Part shown: positions 16,737-27,542 of the stretch, piece by piece
Layout of the letters: every line of letters starts with the position of its first letter
Position numbering within the stretch: position 1 is the stretch's first letter
Assembly: GCF_021442385.1 (NCBI RefSeq)
Contig: NZ_MUZA01000042.1
Coordinates: 1-54,613, forward strand
Direction of reading: 5' to 3'
DNA length: 54,613 nucleotides
From: Micromonospora sp. MH99
GTDB taxonomy: Bacteria; Actinomycetota; Actinomycetes; Mycobacteriales; Micromonosporaceae
Made by a program: the position numbers and the translations under genes
Notes under the pieces: generated by a model
The model's input: only the letters and a program-made list of their open reading frames with translations
Database searches by the model: none
Told to the model about the DNA's origin: nothing

Positions 16737-18410
16737 TCAGATGCCGAGCGCGGCGGCGATCTCGACGCGCAACTGCGCGACCGCCGCGCCGGCCCGGGTC
16801 CGCGCGGCCGCGACGTTGCCGTCCGGCACCGGCTCCACCACCTCGAGGTACGCCTTGAGCTTCGGCTCGGTGCCGGAGGGGCGGATCACCACCCGGGCCT
16901 TCGCGGTACGCAGGATCACCACGTCCGACTCGGGCAGCAGGTCCCGGACGCTGTCCACCGGCTGTCCCAGCAGGGTGGCCGGGGTGGTCGCCCGGATCCG
17001 GGTCATCGCGTCGGCGATGATCCGCAGGTCGTCCACCCGGGCGGAGAGCTGGTCGGTGTGGTGCACGCCGAACTCGGCGGCCAGCTCGTCCAGCCGGTCG
17101 GTCAACGTGCGACCCTGCGCCTTGAGGCCGGCGGCCAACTCGGCCACGGTCAGCGCGGCGGTGATGCCGTCCTTGTCCCGGACGTGCTCCGGGGCGACGC
17201 AGTAGCCGAGGGCCTCCTCGTAGCCGAAGACCAGCGGCGCGCTTCCACCGCCGGCCCGGACGATCCACTTGAACCCGGTCAGCGTCTCGTCGTAGGGCAG
17301 GCCCCGCGCCGCGCACATCGCCCGCAGCAGGGACGACGAGACGATTGTGGTGGCGTAGAGCCCGGTCACCCCGCGCCGCATCAGGTGGTCGGCGAGCAGC
17401 ACGCCCACCTCGTCGCCGCGCAGCATCCGCCAGCCCCGCCCGTCCTCGCCTTGCCGGACGACCACCGCGCAGCGGTCCGCGTCCGGGTCGTTGGCGATGG
17501 CGAGGTCCGCGCCGGTGGCGTCGGCCAGCGCGATCAGCCGGTCCACCGCACCCGGCTCCTCCGGGTTGGGGAACGACACGGTGGGGAACTCCGGGTCGGG
17601 TTCGGCCTGGTCGGGCACCACACCGGGGATCGGGAAACCGGCCCGGACGAACGCCGCCGTGAGCACCGCCGCACCCACCCCGTGCAGCGGGGTGTACGCC
17701 ACCGACAGGTTCCGCGGCCCGTCCGGGTCGATCACGGCGGTGGCCCGCTCGACGTACGCGGCGACGAGGTCGTCGCCGAGCACCTCACCGGGCCGGCCCA
17801 GCGGCACCTGGGCCAGCGGGCCGACAGCCCGGATCGCGGCCTCGATGCCGGCGTCGGCCGGCGGCACGATCTGCGCCCCGGCACCCAGCTCGCCGCCCAG
17901 CTCGGCGCCGAGGTAGACCTTGTAGCCGTTGTCCTGTGGCGGGTTGTGGCTGGCCGTGACCATGACACCGGCCACCGCGCCGAGCTGACGCACCGCGTAC
18001 GCCAGCACCGGGGTGGGCAGCGGACGGGGCAGCAGCAGCGCCGGCCGGCCAGCGCCGGTGGCCACCTGGGCGGTGCGCTCGGCGAACTGGCGGGAGCCGT
18101 GCCGGGCGTCGTACCCGATCACCAGGGGGCCGGTGCCGCCCTGGGCGGCGAGCCAGCCGACGAGCCCTGCGGCGGCCTGGGTGACCACGGCGAGGTTCAT
18201 GCCGTTCGGGCCGGCGCGCAGCGGGCCGCGCAGGCCGGCGGTGCCGAAGGTCAGGGGACCGGCGAACCGGTCGGCCAGCTCCGGCGCGCTCGCCGGCAGC
18301 CGGTCGAGCACCGCCGTCAGCTCGTCCCGGCTGGCGGGGTCTGGGTCGTCGGCAAGCCAACGTCGGGCTTGCTCGCGAATGTCGTCGATGTCAGTGGTGT
18401 CCGCCGCCAT
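16737..18410 (-). CDS. Phospho-sugar mutase (phosphoglucomutase/phosphomannomutase)
   Basis: This 557-residue alpha-D-phosphohexomutase has the phosphoserine loop TASHNPPQDNGYK, the metal-binding loop DPDADRCAV, the sugar-specificity segment VFGYEEALGYC and the phosphate-binding end RPSGTEPKLKAYLEV. It interconverts hexose or pentose 1- and 6(5)-phosphates. The size and GYEEALGY resemble the PgcA/PGM2-like group, which also includes phosphopentomutase activity, and that would fit the neighbouring deoC and upp. An ATG at 18410 is chosen; an in-frame GTG lies 15 bases upstream. Substrate choice cannot be settled from sequence. Confidence 0.93.
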   Translation of the reverse strand: MAADTTDIDDIREQARRWLADDPDPASRDELTAVLDRLPASAPELADRFAGPLTFGTAGLRGPLRAGPNGMNLAVVTQAAAGLVGWLAAQGGTGPLVIGYDARHGSRQFAERTAQVATGAGRPALLLPRPLPTPVLAYAVRQLGAVAGVMVTASHNPPQDNGYKVYLGAELGGELGAGAQIVPPADAGIEAAIRAVGPLAQVPLGRPGEVLGDDLVAAYVERATAVIDPDGPRNLSVAYTPLHGVGAAVLTAAFVRAGFPIPGVVPDQAEPDPEFPTVSFPNPEEPGAVDRLIALADATGADLAIANDPDADRCAVVVRQGEDGRGWRMLRGDEVGVLLADHLMRRGVTGLYATTIVSSSLLRAMCAARGLPYDETLTGFKWIVRAGGGSAPLVFGYEEALGYCVAPEHVRDKDGITAALTVAELAAGLKAQGRTLTDRLDELAAEFGVHHTDQLSARVDDLRIIADAMTRIRATTPATLLGQPVDSVRDLLPESDVVILRTAKARVVIRPSGTEPKLKAYLEVVEPVPDGNVAAARTRAGAAVAQLRVEIAAALGI

Positions 18411-18457
18411 GCCCCTTGATAGCACGGCGGCGGATCACCGCTGTCGGTTCCCTCGGC

Positions 18458-20563
18458 TCAGCCGTCGCCGGTGAGCTGGAACGTGCGCACCATCTCGTCG
18501 AAGATCGGCTTGCTCTCGGCGAACTTGGCGTCGTTCGCGGTGAGGTAGAACGAGTACGCCTTGCCGTCCTGCGCCACGCCGCGCCAGATGCCGTGCCGCA
18601 TGGTGTCGCCCGCGCCGCAGGTGTACTCGAATTCGGCGGCCGGCTTGTCGGCCAGCTTGGTCTCCGTCGAGGCGACCTGCGCGTACGGCTTTACGCAGGA
18701 GGTGCTCCGGGTCTTGAGGCCGTTCTCGGCGGTCTCGGCCCACCGGGTGGAGCTGCTGGACCACTTCTCGGTGATGATGCGCACCTTGCGGCCGCTGTCG
18801 TCCGGGTCGATGTAGTCGGTGTACGAGCCGCCGGTGGCCTTCTTCCAGCCCTTGGGCACCATGACCTGGATGCCGCGGGCCGCGTGCTCCTGCATCTCGA
18901 CCCCCGAGGAGGCGGGCGCGGACGCGGTGGGCTGCGCCTGCGGGGTGCTCGGGGCGGGATCGTCGCCACTGGAGAGCGCCACGATGCTGATCAGCAGCAC
19001 CACGGCCAGGCCGCCCGCCGCGGCGAGCTGCACCTTGCGCGGCCAGCCCTTCACCGTGGTGACGAGCTGGCCCCCGGTGGCGCGGACCTTGTCCAGGGCG
19101 CCGCCGCCCGAAGCGGTCGACGGTGTCGTCCAGGGCTGGCCGGTGCCCGGCACCGACCACTGGTTGCCGCCGCCGTAGGTGCTGCCGCCGATGCGCTGGG
19201 TGGCGTCGGGCCCACCGTAGCCGACCTGCTGCGTGGCGTCGGGCCGGCTGCCGTAGGTGACCCGCTGGGTGGCGTCGGGGTGCGCCCCGGCGTCCACCCG
19301 CTGGGTGGCGTCCGCGCTGCCGCCGTAGGTGCGCCCGGCGGCGGGACGGCCCGGGGTGGGCATCGCACCGGTCGGCGTGTGCAGCGGACCGGCGAGCGCG
19401 TCCGCGCTGGTCTCGTCCAGCGCGGCGGCAGCGGTGGCGGCCGCGCTGGCCGGCTGCGGGCGTTCGCCCCGGCGCAGCGCGGCCAGCCGGTCGGTGAGCG
19501 ACTCGTCCGGGGCCAGCATGGCCCGGCCGCCGATCTGGTTGTCCGGCTTCGGCTCCGGCTGGGCCGGCGTGTGGACGGGCGCCGGGCGCTGCTGCACGGG
19601 CACCACGGCGTACGGGTCGGTGACCGAGTGCACGGCGGTGGCGGTGCTGCCCAGCGGGCCGGCGAGCAGTTCGCGCAGCATTCCCCGGGAGGTGTGCACG
19701 TCCAGTCGGCGGGCCGGGTCCTTCTCCAGCAGACCCATCAGCACCCGGGTCAGGGGGCCGCTGCGCTGCGGCGGGGCCGGCGGGTCCTCGACGACGGCGT
19801 GCATGGTCTCGATCGGGTCGCCCTTGTCGAACGGCGGACGCCCCTCGACGGCGGTGTAGAGCGTCACGCCCAGCGAGAAGAGGTCGCTCGGCGGACCGAA
19901 CTCCTGGCCCATGGCCCGCTCGGGCGAGATGAAGTGCGGTGAGCCGAGCACCATGCCGGGGGTGGTGAGCTGCACGTCGGTGGGCATCCGGGCGACACCG
20001 AAGTCGGTGAGCACGCAGCGCCCGTCGGTGCAGATCAGCACATTGGCCGGCTTGACGTCGCGGTGCAGCACGCCGATCGCGTGCGCGACCTCCAGCGCGC
20101 CGAGCAGCGCGATGCCGATCTTGGCGACCGCGCGGGGCGCGACCGGGCCGTCCTCGATGACCATGTCGGCGAGGCTGCGGGCGTCCAGCAGCTCCATCAC
20201 GATCCACGGCCGACCGGCCTCGGTGACCACGTCGTACACCTGCACCACGGCGGGGTGCTGGATGGCCGCGGCGGCGCGGGCCTCGCGCAGCGTCCGCTCG
20301 TACATGGCGTCACGGTCGCTGGGCGCCAGGCCCGGGGGAAGGACGACCTCCTTCACCGCCACGTCGCGGCGGAGCAGGGTGTCTGTGGCACGCCACACCG
20401 TGCCCATACCGCCGTTGCCCACCGCGGACCGCAGCGAGTACCGGTCACCAATTGTGGTGCCGGGCGCTGCTCGTCCGCTGGCGGGACTTACCTGTCCGCC
20501 GCTCCACGTCGGGATCTGAGTCACAGAAAAGCCACCGGGGGAAATCGAGGGGGGCTGGGACAC
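18458..20563 (-). CDS. Membrane Ser/Thr protein kinase with Thr-Gln repeats
   Basis: This 701-residue transmembrane kinase has an N-terminal Hanks-type kinase domain (residues ~40-300) with the glycine loop GNGGMGTV, Lys71 in VAVKEV, HRDVKPAN at 168-175, DFG at 187-189 and the SPHFISPE activation segment. A Pro/Ala-rich linker follows, containing four near-copies of PDATQRV at residues 418-458, then a membrane helix at 512-531 and an extracytoplasmic domain of ~150 residues with two Cys. No PASTA repeats are present, so the outer domain probably senses something other than peptidoglycan. It starts at GTG with AGGGGGG upstream and is monocistronic. Confidence 0.95.
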   Translation of the reverse strand: MSQPPSISPGGFSVTQIPTWSGGQVSPASGRAAPGTTIGDRYSLRSAVGNGGMGTVWRATDTLLRRDVAVKEVVLPPGLAPSDRDAMYERTLREARAAAAIQHPAVVQVYDVVTEAGRPWIVMELLDARSLADMVIEDGPVAPRAVAKIGIALLGALEVAHAIGVLHRDVKPANVLICTDGRCVLTDFGVARMPTDVQLTTPGMVLGSPHFISPERAMGQEFGPPSDLFSLGVTLYTAVEGRPPFDKGDPIETMHAVVEDPPAPPQRSGPLTRVLMGLLEKDPARRLDVHTSRGMLRELLAGPLGSTATAVHSVTDPYAVVPVQQRPAPVHTPAQPEPKPDNQIGGRAMLAPDESLTDRLAALRRGERPQPASAAATAAAALDETSADALAGPLHTPTGAMPTPGRPAAGRTYGGSADATQRVDAGAHPDATQRVTYGSRPDATQQVGYGGPDATQRIGGSTYGGGNQWSVPGTGQPWTTPSTASGGGALDKVRATGGQLVTTVKGWPRKVQLAAAGGLAVVLLISIVALSSGDDPAPSTPQAQPTASAPASSGVEMQEHAARGIQVMVPKGWKKATGGSYTDYIDPDDSGRKVRIITEKWSSSSTRWAETAENGLKTRSTSCVKPYAQVASTETKLADKPAAEFEYTCGAGDTMRHGIWRGVAQDGKAYSFYLTANDAKFAESKPIFDEMVRTFQLTGDG
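19193..19312 (-). repeat. Tandem DATQ repeats within the kinase linker
   Basis: Four copies of a DATQ(R/Q)(V/I) motif, spaced 11 to 13 residues apart, occur between the kinase domain and the membrane helix. The coding DNA repeats a GGTGGCGTC-type unit. The threonines are plausible autophosphorylation or FHA-docking sites, which is inference. Confidence 0.7.
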
Positions 20564-20718
20564 AACCCCCCTATCTTGCTGGTTCCGACGCCCGATGCGA
20601 AAGCCGACGCGGCGGACGTTTACCGAAGTCCACAGATCGTGCCCAACCGTTCACCTCCCGTCGAGGTGTCGGGACGCACTGTGCGGTATCCCTCACCCGG
20701 CGATGAGCCGGCGCGTCC

Positions 20719-20724
20719 TACCAT
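20719..20724 (+). promoter_or_regulatory. -10 element of a probable leaderless mutase transcript
   Basis: TACCAT ends six bases before the ATG of the acyl-CoA mutase gene, and no Shine-Dalgarno sequence is present. This matches the TANNNT-N(6-8)-ATG layout of leaderless actinobacterial mRNAs. Confidence 0.5.
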
Positions 20725-20730
20725 CCGGGG

Positions 20731-22314
<1,584 letters not shown>

Positions 22315-22760
22315 GGGGGAAACGCCCCGGGTGTGCCTACCCGGGTTTGCGGGTACGCCGACGGGATGCGCGCCCTGTGACGCACACGGTGTGCGGTCGG
22401 GCTGGGCGGACGTATGTGAGCGTCCTGTCCGGCCCGTTGCGGAGCGTGGTCGTCTTATTGTCGGAGTGTCAGTTCATCACCCCGACTAATGCGACAATTC
22501 GCGGAGTGGGCAGATGGGCCGCAATGCGATTCGTGGCCACCCGGTCTGGTTACGCGTTGTAGGAGGTGAGGGGGCAGATGACGGCGTTCGAACGCGATCT
22601 ACCTGCGGTCCCGCACCTTGACGAGCGCCCTCAGCAGGGCATACGTGACGCTACGCGGTCCGATCATCACCGTAACGAGGTTGCGCAGCGTCACCGCCGG
22701 AGGTCTAGGCTGTCTGCTGTCCCCGATGATCCATCCATCTCTAGTGATCGAGAATTCGAC
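22315..22760. other. Long low-GC3 intergenic/leader region before the M20 gene
   Basis: The 446 bases contain a terminator-like hairpin after the mutase, a stretch of visibly lower GC, an exceptional AGGAGGTGAG site at 22561-22570 with ATG at 22578, and a possible promoter TTGCGC-N19-TAGGCT (22681-22711). The frame from 22578 is open into the M20 gene but lacks the G/C third-base bias of real genes here. No other gene is visible. Confidence 0.5.
22326..22345 (+). terminator. Hairpin after the mutase gene
   Basis: CCCGGGT (22326-22332) and ACCCGGG (22339-22345) form a 7-bp stem with a six-base loop, 12 bases after the mutase stop codon and followed by a short TTT. It is a likely weak intrinsic terminator. 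Confidence 0.5.
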
Positions 22761-24020
22761 GTGACGAGTGCGTTGACGCTGCCCACGGGCGGCCAGCTGG
22801 CGTCGTCCTGGCCGGAGACTCCGCCCGGGTCCCAGCCCCTGCCCCGCGACCTGGACCACCTCCTCGCCCTTCGGGTACCGGGGCTCATCGCCACGCGCCG
22901 TCACCTCCACTCGCACCCCGAGTTGTCCGGTACGGAGTTCGAGACGGCGGCCCTCATCGCCCGGGAGCTCTCCCTGGCCGGTCTGCACCCTCGGCTGCTG
23001 CCCAAGGGCAACGGCGTGATCTGCGACGTCAACGGCCGTCCCGACGGCCCGATCATCGCCCTGCGCGCCGACATCGACGCCCTGCCGCTCGACGACCCCA
23101 AGGACGTGCCGTACCGCTCGACAGTCGACGGCGTCTGCCACGCCTGCGGCCACGACGTGCACACCTCGATCCTGCTCGGGGTCGGCATGCTGCTGGCCCA
23201 GCTCGCCGACCTCGGCGAGCTGGACGGCCGGGTCCGGCTCATCTTCCAGCCGGCCGAGGAGATCCTGCCCTGCGGTTCGCTGGAGGTCATCGAGGCCGGC
23301 GGCCTGGACGACGTCGTGCAGATCTTCGCGCTGCACTGCGACCCGAACCTGCCGGTGGGCCAGGTCGGGCTGCGGGTCGGCCCGATCACCGCGGCCGCCG
23401 ACAACGTCACCGTCCGGCTCTCCGGGCCGGGCGGGCACACCGCCCGCCCGCACCTGACCGTCGACCTGGTCGACGCCCTCGGCCGGCTGATCACCGAGGT
23501 GCCGGCCCTGGTCAGCCGCAGGGTGCCGGCCAACAGCGGGCTGCTGCTGGTGTTCGGCCACGCCTCGGCCGGCACCCGTTACAACGTCATCCCCTCCGAG
23601 GCGTCCGCCTCGGGCACGCTGCGCGTCATGGACCGCGACACCTGGGAGCAGGCTCCCAAGATCGTGGCTCAGGTCGTGCGGGACGTGATCGCCCCGACCG
23701 GCGCCACCGTCGACCTGGAGTACCTGCGCGGCCGGCCGCCGGTGAGCAACGACGCCCGGGCGATCCAGGTGCTGACCGCCGCCACCGGCGCCGCGCTCGG
23801 GCCGGAGGGGATCGCCGAGACACCCCAGAGCATGGGCGGCGAGGACTTCTCCTGGTATCTGGAGTACGTCCCCGGCGCACTCGCCCGCCTCGGCGTGGGC
23901 CGTTCCGGGCCCAACGTCGACCTGCACCGCGCGTCCTTCGACGTGGACGAGCGGGCCATCCCGGCCGGCGTACGCGTCATGGTGCAGACCGCGCTGCGGG
24001 CACTGGCGGCTGCGCACTGA
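22761..24020 (+). CDS. M20 family amidohydrolase/peptidase
   Basis: This 419-residue protein belongs to the M20D amidohydrolases (hippurate, N-acyl-amino-acid or indoleacetyl-amino-acid hydrolases). It has RRHLHSHPELSGTE, the metal motif HACGHDVHTS, the general-base AEEILPCG, the dimerisation-domain GPGGHTARPH and the late GGEDFSWYL ligand. GTG at 22761 is chosen because coding-type third-base bias begins about there; an alternative ATG at 22578 has a near-perfect Shine-Dalgarno and would add 61 residues. Its 3' end overlaps the convergent DUF4349 gene by 44 bases. The substrate is unknown. Confidence 0.9.
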   Translation: MTSALTLPTGGQLASSWPETPPGSQPLPRDLDHLLALRVPGLIATRRHLHSHPELSGTEFETAALIARELSLAGLHPRLLPKGNGVICDVNGRPDGPIIALRADIDALPLDDPKDVPYRSTVDGVCHACGHDVHTSILLGVGMLLAQLADLGELDGRVRLIFQPAEEILPCGSLEVIEAGGLDDVVQIFALHCDPNLPVGQVGLRVGPITAAADNVTVRLSGPGGHTARPHLTVDLVDALGRLITEVPALVSRRVPANSGLLLVFGHASAGTRYNVIPSEASASGTLRVMDRDTWEQAPKIVAQVVRDVIAPTGATVDLEYLRGRPPVSNDARAIQVLTAATGAALGPEGIAETPQSMGGEDFSWYLEYVPGALARLGVGRSGPNVDLHRASFDVDERAIPAGVRVMVQTALRALAAAH

Positions 24021-24918
24021 CCGGAGCGACCAGGGCCGGCGTCTTCCGGCGCCGGCCCAGCACCACCAGCAGGATCGCCAGCGGTACGCCGAACGCCACC
24101 AGCCACGGCAGCAGCGCGCCCAGGACGGTGAGCAGGATCGTCATCGAGGTGACGAACGCCTTCCAGCCGCCCTTGAGCCCGACCAGGAAGCCCGTCTCGG
24201 CCTTCTCCTCGCTGGTCTTCACCGCCGGCCCGGCCAGCGACACCGTGATCGTGGACAACGCGGTCAGGTCTGCCAGCCGACGCTTCTTGGCCTCCAGCGA
24301 GGCCAGGTCCGCCTCCCGGCGACCCAACTCGTTCTCCAACGACACCAGGTCGGTGATCGAGTTGGCACGGGCGAGCAGCCGTCGCGCGCTGTCCACGCGC
24401 GCCCGCTGACTGATGATCCGGGCCTCCAGGTCGACGGTCTCCTCGGTGACGTCCTGGGTGTTGATCTCCCGGCTCTCCTGCCGGCCGAGCTTCGCGACCT
24501 CCTCCACGACCCCGGAGAACTTCGCCGCAGGCACGCGCAGCTGCAACTCCGCCACGGCGTCGGCGTCGGCGCTGCGCCGCTGGTCGCCGCCGATGAAACC
24601 ACCGGCGCGGGTGACCACGGCGCTCACCTCACTCGCGGCGGCGTCCACATTGGCAACCTGCACCCGCATCGATCCGGTGTAGATGATCGCCCGCTGGTCG
24701 ACCCGCAGGTCCGGAGCGCCGGCCCCGGCCGCCCCCGCCGCGTCCGTGCCGCTGCCCCGGTCGGCCGCCCCGCCCGCCTCGGCCGGCGCCTTGGCCGCCG
24801 GAGCTGCCGAGTCCGCCGATCCGCTGTCCTCGGCACCGCACCCCGTCAGGGCCAGCGCCGCCGCAAGTGTGCCCGCCGCCAGTAGTGCGCCACGGCGTCG
24901 TCCTGTTCGTCGGTCCAT
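23977..24918 (-). CDS. DUF4349 lipoprotein with C-terminal membrane helix
   Basis: The 313-residue protein has a twin-Arg/Lys-rich signal region and a lipobox LTGC with Cys27 as the probable lipidation site. A low-complexity Ala/Gly/Asp linker follows, then the DUF4349 core (IIYTGSMRVQVANV, a long coiled coil with RRLLARANSITDLVSLENEL), and two hydrophobic stretches near residues 250-290 before a basic tail. Having both a lipid anchor and a membrane segment, it probably spans the envelope side of the membrane. Function is unknown. GGGAGCGGGG precedes the ATG at 24918; an in-frame ATG 12 bases upstream lacks such a site. Confidence 0.88.
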   Translation of the reverse strand: MDRRTGRRRGALLAAGTLAAALALTGCGAEDSGSADSAAPAAKAPAEAGGAADRGSGTDAAGAAGAGAPDLRVDQRAIIYTGSMRVQVANVDAAASEVSAVVTRAGGFIGGDQRRSADADAVAELQLRVPAAKFSGVVEEVAKLGRQESREINTQDVTEETVDLEARIISQRARVDSARRLLARANSITDLVSLENELGRREADLASLEAKKRRLADLTALSTITVSLAGPAVKTSEEKAETGFLVGLKGGWKAFVTSMTILLTVLGALLPWLVAFGVPLAILLVVLGRRRKTPALVAPVSAQPPVPAARSAP

Positions 24919-25031
24919 CCCCGCTCCCATCGTCGTCAGCTTCGGTGCGATAGCTCGGACGCGACGCGCCCGCCGACTGGTTCCGGCAGACTGCGCTCAG
25001 GACATCACGATTCGATAGTGGAGGAGTCACG

Positions 25032-25664
25032 ATGCGGCTCACCAAGTACGCCCACTCCTGCCTCCGGGTGGAACACGACGGGGGAGTGCTCGTCGTCGAC
25101 CCCGGGATGTTCAGCGACCCCGCGACGGCGTTGGACGGTGCGGACGCGGTGCTGATCACCCACCAACACCCCGACCACCTCGACCTCGCCGCGGTGCGCC
25201 TGCAACTGGACCGGCAGCCGTTTCCGATCCACGGGCCCGCCTCGCTCGCCGAGGCTCTGGGGGACGCGGCCGAGGCGTTGCGTCCGGTCAGCCCCGGTGA
25301 GTCGTTCACCGCCGCCGGGGTCGCCATCCGCGCGTACGGCGGGCGGCACGCCGTGATCCACCCCGACCTGCCGGTGGTGGACAACCTCGGCTACCTGATC
25401 AACGACGTGGTCTACCACCCGGGTGACTCCCTGGTCGTGCCCGACGAGACGCCCGTCGACACGCTGTTCGCGCCGATCCACGCCCCCTGGTCGAAGTTCT
25501 CCGAGGTGGTCGACTTCATCCGGGCGGTCGCACCGCGGCGCGCGTACGCCCTGCACGACGCGTTGCTCAACGACAACGGGCTGGCCGTGCTCGACCGGCA
25601 GTACGCCGCGCTGTCCGGCACCGACTACCAGCGCCTGGAGCCCGGTAGCCGGGTGGACGTCTGA
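25032..25664 (+). CDS. MBL-fold metallo-hydrolase
   Basis: This 210-residue protein is a small metallo-beta-lactamase-fold enzyme: THQHPDH at 43-49 is the HxHxDH metal motif, DPGMF supplies the preceding strand, YHPGDSL holds the bridging Asp, and HDALL near residue 178 gives the last His. It resembles UlaG-like or YtkL-like hydrolases, whose substrates vary. GGAGGAG lies just before the ATG. The next gene starts four bases after its stop codon, so the two form an operon. Confidence 0.9.
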   Translation: MRLTKYAHSCLRVEHDGGVLVVDPGMFSDPATALDGADAVLITHQHPDHLDLAAVRLQLDRQPFPIHGPASLAEALGDAAEALRPVSPGESFTAAGVAIRAYGGRHAVIHPDLPVVDNLGYLINDVVYHPGDSLVVPDETPVDTLFAPIHAPWSKFSEVVDFIRAVAPRRAYALHDALLNDNGLAVLDRQYAALSGTDYQRLEPGSRVDV

Positions 25665-25668
25665 CGCG

Positions 25669-26649
25669 ATGCCGGGCCCCTCCGCGGAGCTGGTGCAGCA
25701 GCTCTACCGCACTCCACCGGACCGGTTCGTGGCCGCCCGGGACGCCGCGGTGGCCGAGGCCCGCCGGGCCGGCGACCCGGCCACCGCCCGGGAGCTGGCC
25801 CGGCTGCGTCGCCCCACGGTCGCCGCCTGGCTGGTGAACCTGCTCGCCATCCGACGTCCCGAGCTGGTGGCCGACCTGGTCCAGCTCGCCGATGCCCTAC
25901 GGGCCGCTCAGCGGGAGCTGCGCGGGCCCCGACTGCGGGAGCTGTCCGCCCAACGCCGGGCGGTGGTCGGCGCCCTGGTCGCCGAGGTCCGTAAGCTCGC
26001 CGCCGCCGAGCCGGAGGCGCCGCCGGCCGGCCGACTGCCACTGGCCGAGGTGGAGGCGACCCTGAACGCGGCGCTCTCCGACGCCGAGGTCGCCGAGCAG
26101 GTCCGGACCGGGCGCCTGCTCCGCTCGGCCACCTACGCCGGCTTCGGTGAGGTGCCCCGACCGCAGCTGCGGCTGGTCACCGGCGACGAGGAACAGGAGC
26201 CGGAGGCCAGGCGCCCGGCCCGCCGGCCGGGCGTTCAGCGCGAGGGCCGCGACGCCGCCCCCGACCGGGCCGGGGAGCGGGCCGCGCAGGCCGAGCGCGC
26301 GGCCCAGCGGGCGGCTCGGGCCGAGCGGGCCCGACGCCGCCGGGCACTGGACCGCGAGCTGGACCGCGCCCGGGCCGACCAGCAGCGGGCCGAGGACGAG
26401 TTGACCGAGGCGACCGGGCAGGAACGCGACGGCGTCGCCGTTCTCGACGGGATCGAGACCGAGCTGGCCGAGCTGGAGCGACGGCGGGCGGTCGCCGAGC
26501 AGGACCTCAGCCGCGCCAAGCTGGCCCGGCGGGCGGCCGAGCGGGCGGTGACGGTGGCCCGGCGGCGCTCGGGCGAGGTCGAGGCCGCCGTCGAGGCACT
26601 GGCGGCCGAAGAGGGGGATGCGGACGCGGGCGGTGGCGCGGCAGACTGA
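25669..26649 (+). CDS. Coiled-coil protein of unknown function
   Basis: The 326-residue product has an N-terminal helical region of ~160 residues (LVQQLYRTPPDRFVAARDAAV, RRPTVAAWLVNLLA) and a C-terminal half dominated by Arg/Glu/Ala heptads predicted to form a long coiled coil (residues ~195-315). There are no signal peptide and no enzymatic motifs. It starts four bases after the MBL-fold gene and so is probably co-transcribed and coupled to it. From memory, comparable actinobacterial proteins are annotated only as hypothetical; a structural or scaffold role is a guess. Confidence 0.8.
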   Translation: MPGPSAELVQQLYRTPPDRFVAARDAAVAEARRAGDPATARELARLRRPTVAAWLVNLLAIRRPELVADLVQLADALRAAQRELRGPRLRELSAQRRAVVGALVAEVRKLAAAEPEAPPAGRLPLAEVEATLNAALSDAEVAEQVRTGRLLRSATYAGFGEVPRPQLRLVTGDEEQEPEARRPARRPGVQREGRDAAPDRAGERAAQAERAAQRAARAERARRRRALDRELDRARADQQRAEDELTEATGQERDGVAVLDGIETELAELERRRAVAEQDLSRAKLARRAAERAVTVARRRSGEVEAAVEALAAEEGDADAGGGAAD

Positions 26650-26747
26650 CCATCGATGGACGACGACGAGCGAGTGGGCCGTCCGGGGCCAGCCGTCCCC
26701 GACCGGAGCGCCGTCGCCGTGCCGCGACCCCCACGGGCGGCGCCTCG

Positions 26748-27485
26748 ATGACGCCGGAGCAGATCGCCGCCGCCAGCAAACCCGTCATCCTCGACCTCGG
26801 CGACGGGTTCAGCAGGTGCCCGAGCACGCTGCGCCGGGCCCGGCAGCTCGGCATCTCCGGCTGGGCCTTCTACATCTCCGGCCGGGCCGGCGCACTCGGT
26901 GACGTACGGGCGGAGACGGCCGCGGCGGCCATCGGCTTCGTCGCACCCGACGCGGTCGCCGACGGCTGGGACGCCGCCGCCCGGGTCCTGCGGCCGGCCG
27001 AGGTGGCCGCCGCGAGCCTCGTCGAGTGCTGCCGATGGGGGACGCAGCAGCTGGCGGTGCAGCCGGGGGCCGAGCGCCTGGCCGGCCTCGTCGAGCGGGC
27101 GGTGGCCGCCGCGGACGCCAGCGGCATGCCGCTCTTCGCCGCGTGGCGGGCCATGCCGCTGCCGGATCTCTCCCCGGGCGCCCGGAGCGCCGCCGGGCTG
27201 CGACTGCTGCGGGAACACTTCACCGGCGCCTATCTGCTGGCGGTGCGCGCGGCCGGGATGACCCCGCTGGATGCGGTGCTGGCCGGGCCGGAGGGGGAGG
27301 CCGGCGCGGGGGCGTGCGGTTGGCCGCCGCCGTACCCGCCGGTGGGGCCCTTGGTGCGTCGGCGGCTCTGGGCGGAGGCGGTGACCAACCGGCTGGCCGC
27401 GCCGGCGTTCGCGGCGCTCGGCCCCGCCGACGGCGCCGAGCTGGTGGAGCTGCTGCACCGCACCCGCGCCGGCCTCGCCGGCTGA
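26748..27485 (+). CDS. SCO6745-like (SalK-type) family protein
   Basis: The 245-residue protein resembles the actinobacterial SCO6745 family, with a central ISGWAFYISGRAGALGDV block, IGFVAPDAVADGWDAA, and a C-terminal RLWAEAVTNRLAAPAFAALGPADGAELVELL. These proteins have a helix-turn-helix-like core, but their activity is not established. The ATG at 26748 was chosen from the family-like N-terminus; no strong ribosome binding site is visible. It stands alone between the MBL operon and a GNAT gene on the same strand. Confidence 0.75.
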   Translation: MTPEQIAAASKPVILDLGDGFSRCPSTLRRARQLGISGWAFYISGRAGALGDVRAETAAAAIGFVAPDAVADGWDAAARVLRPAEVAAASLVECCRWGTQQLAVQPGAERLAGLVERAVAAADASGMPLFAAWRAMPLPDLSPGARSAAGLRLLREHFTGAYLLAVRAAGMTPLDAVLAGPEGEAGAGACGWPPPYPPVGPLVRRRLWAEAVTNRLAAPAFAALGPADGAELVELLHRTRAGLAG

Positions 27486-27542
27486 GCGGCCGGGGCGAAA
27501 ATAGGCGGCGTCGTCGGCCAGCTGCTGCCAGGATCTTCTGCC

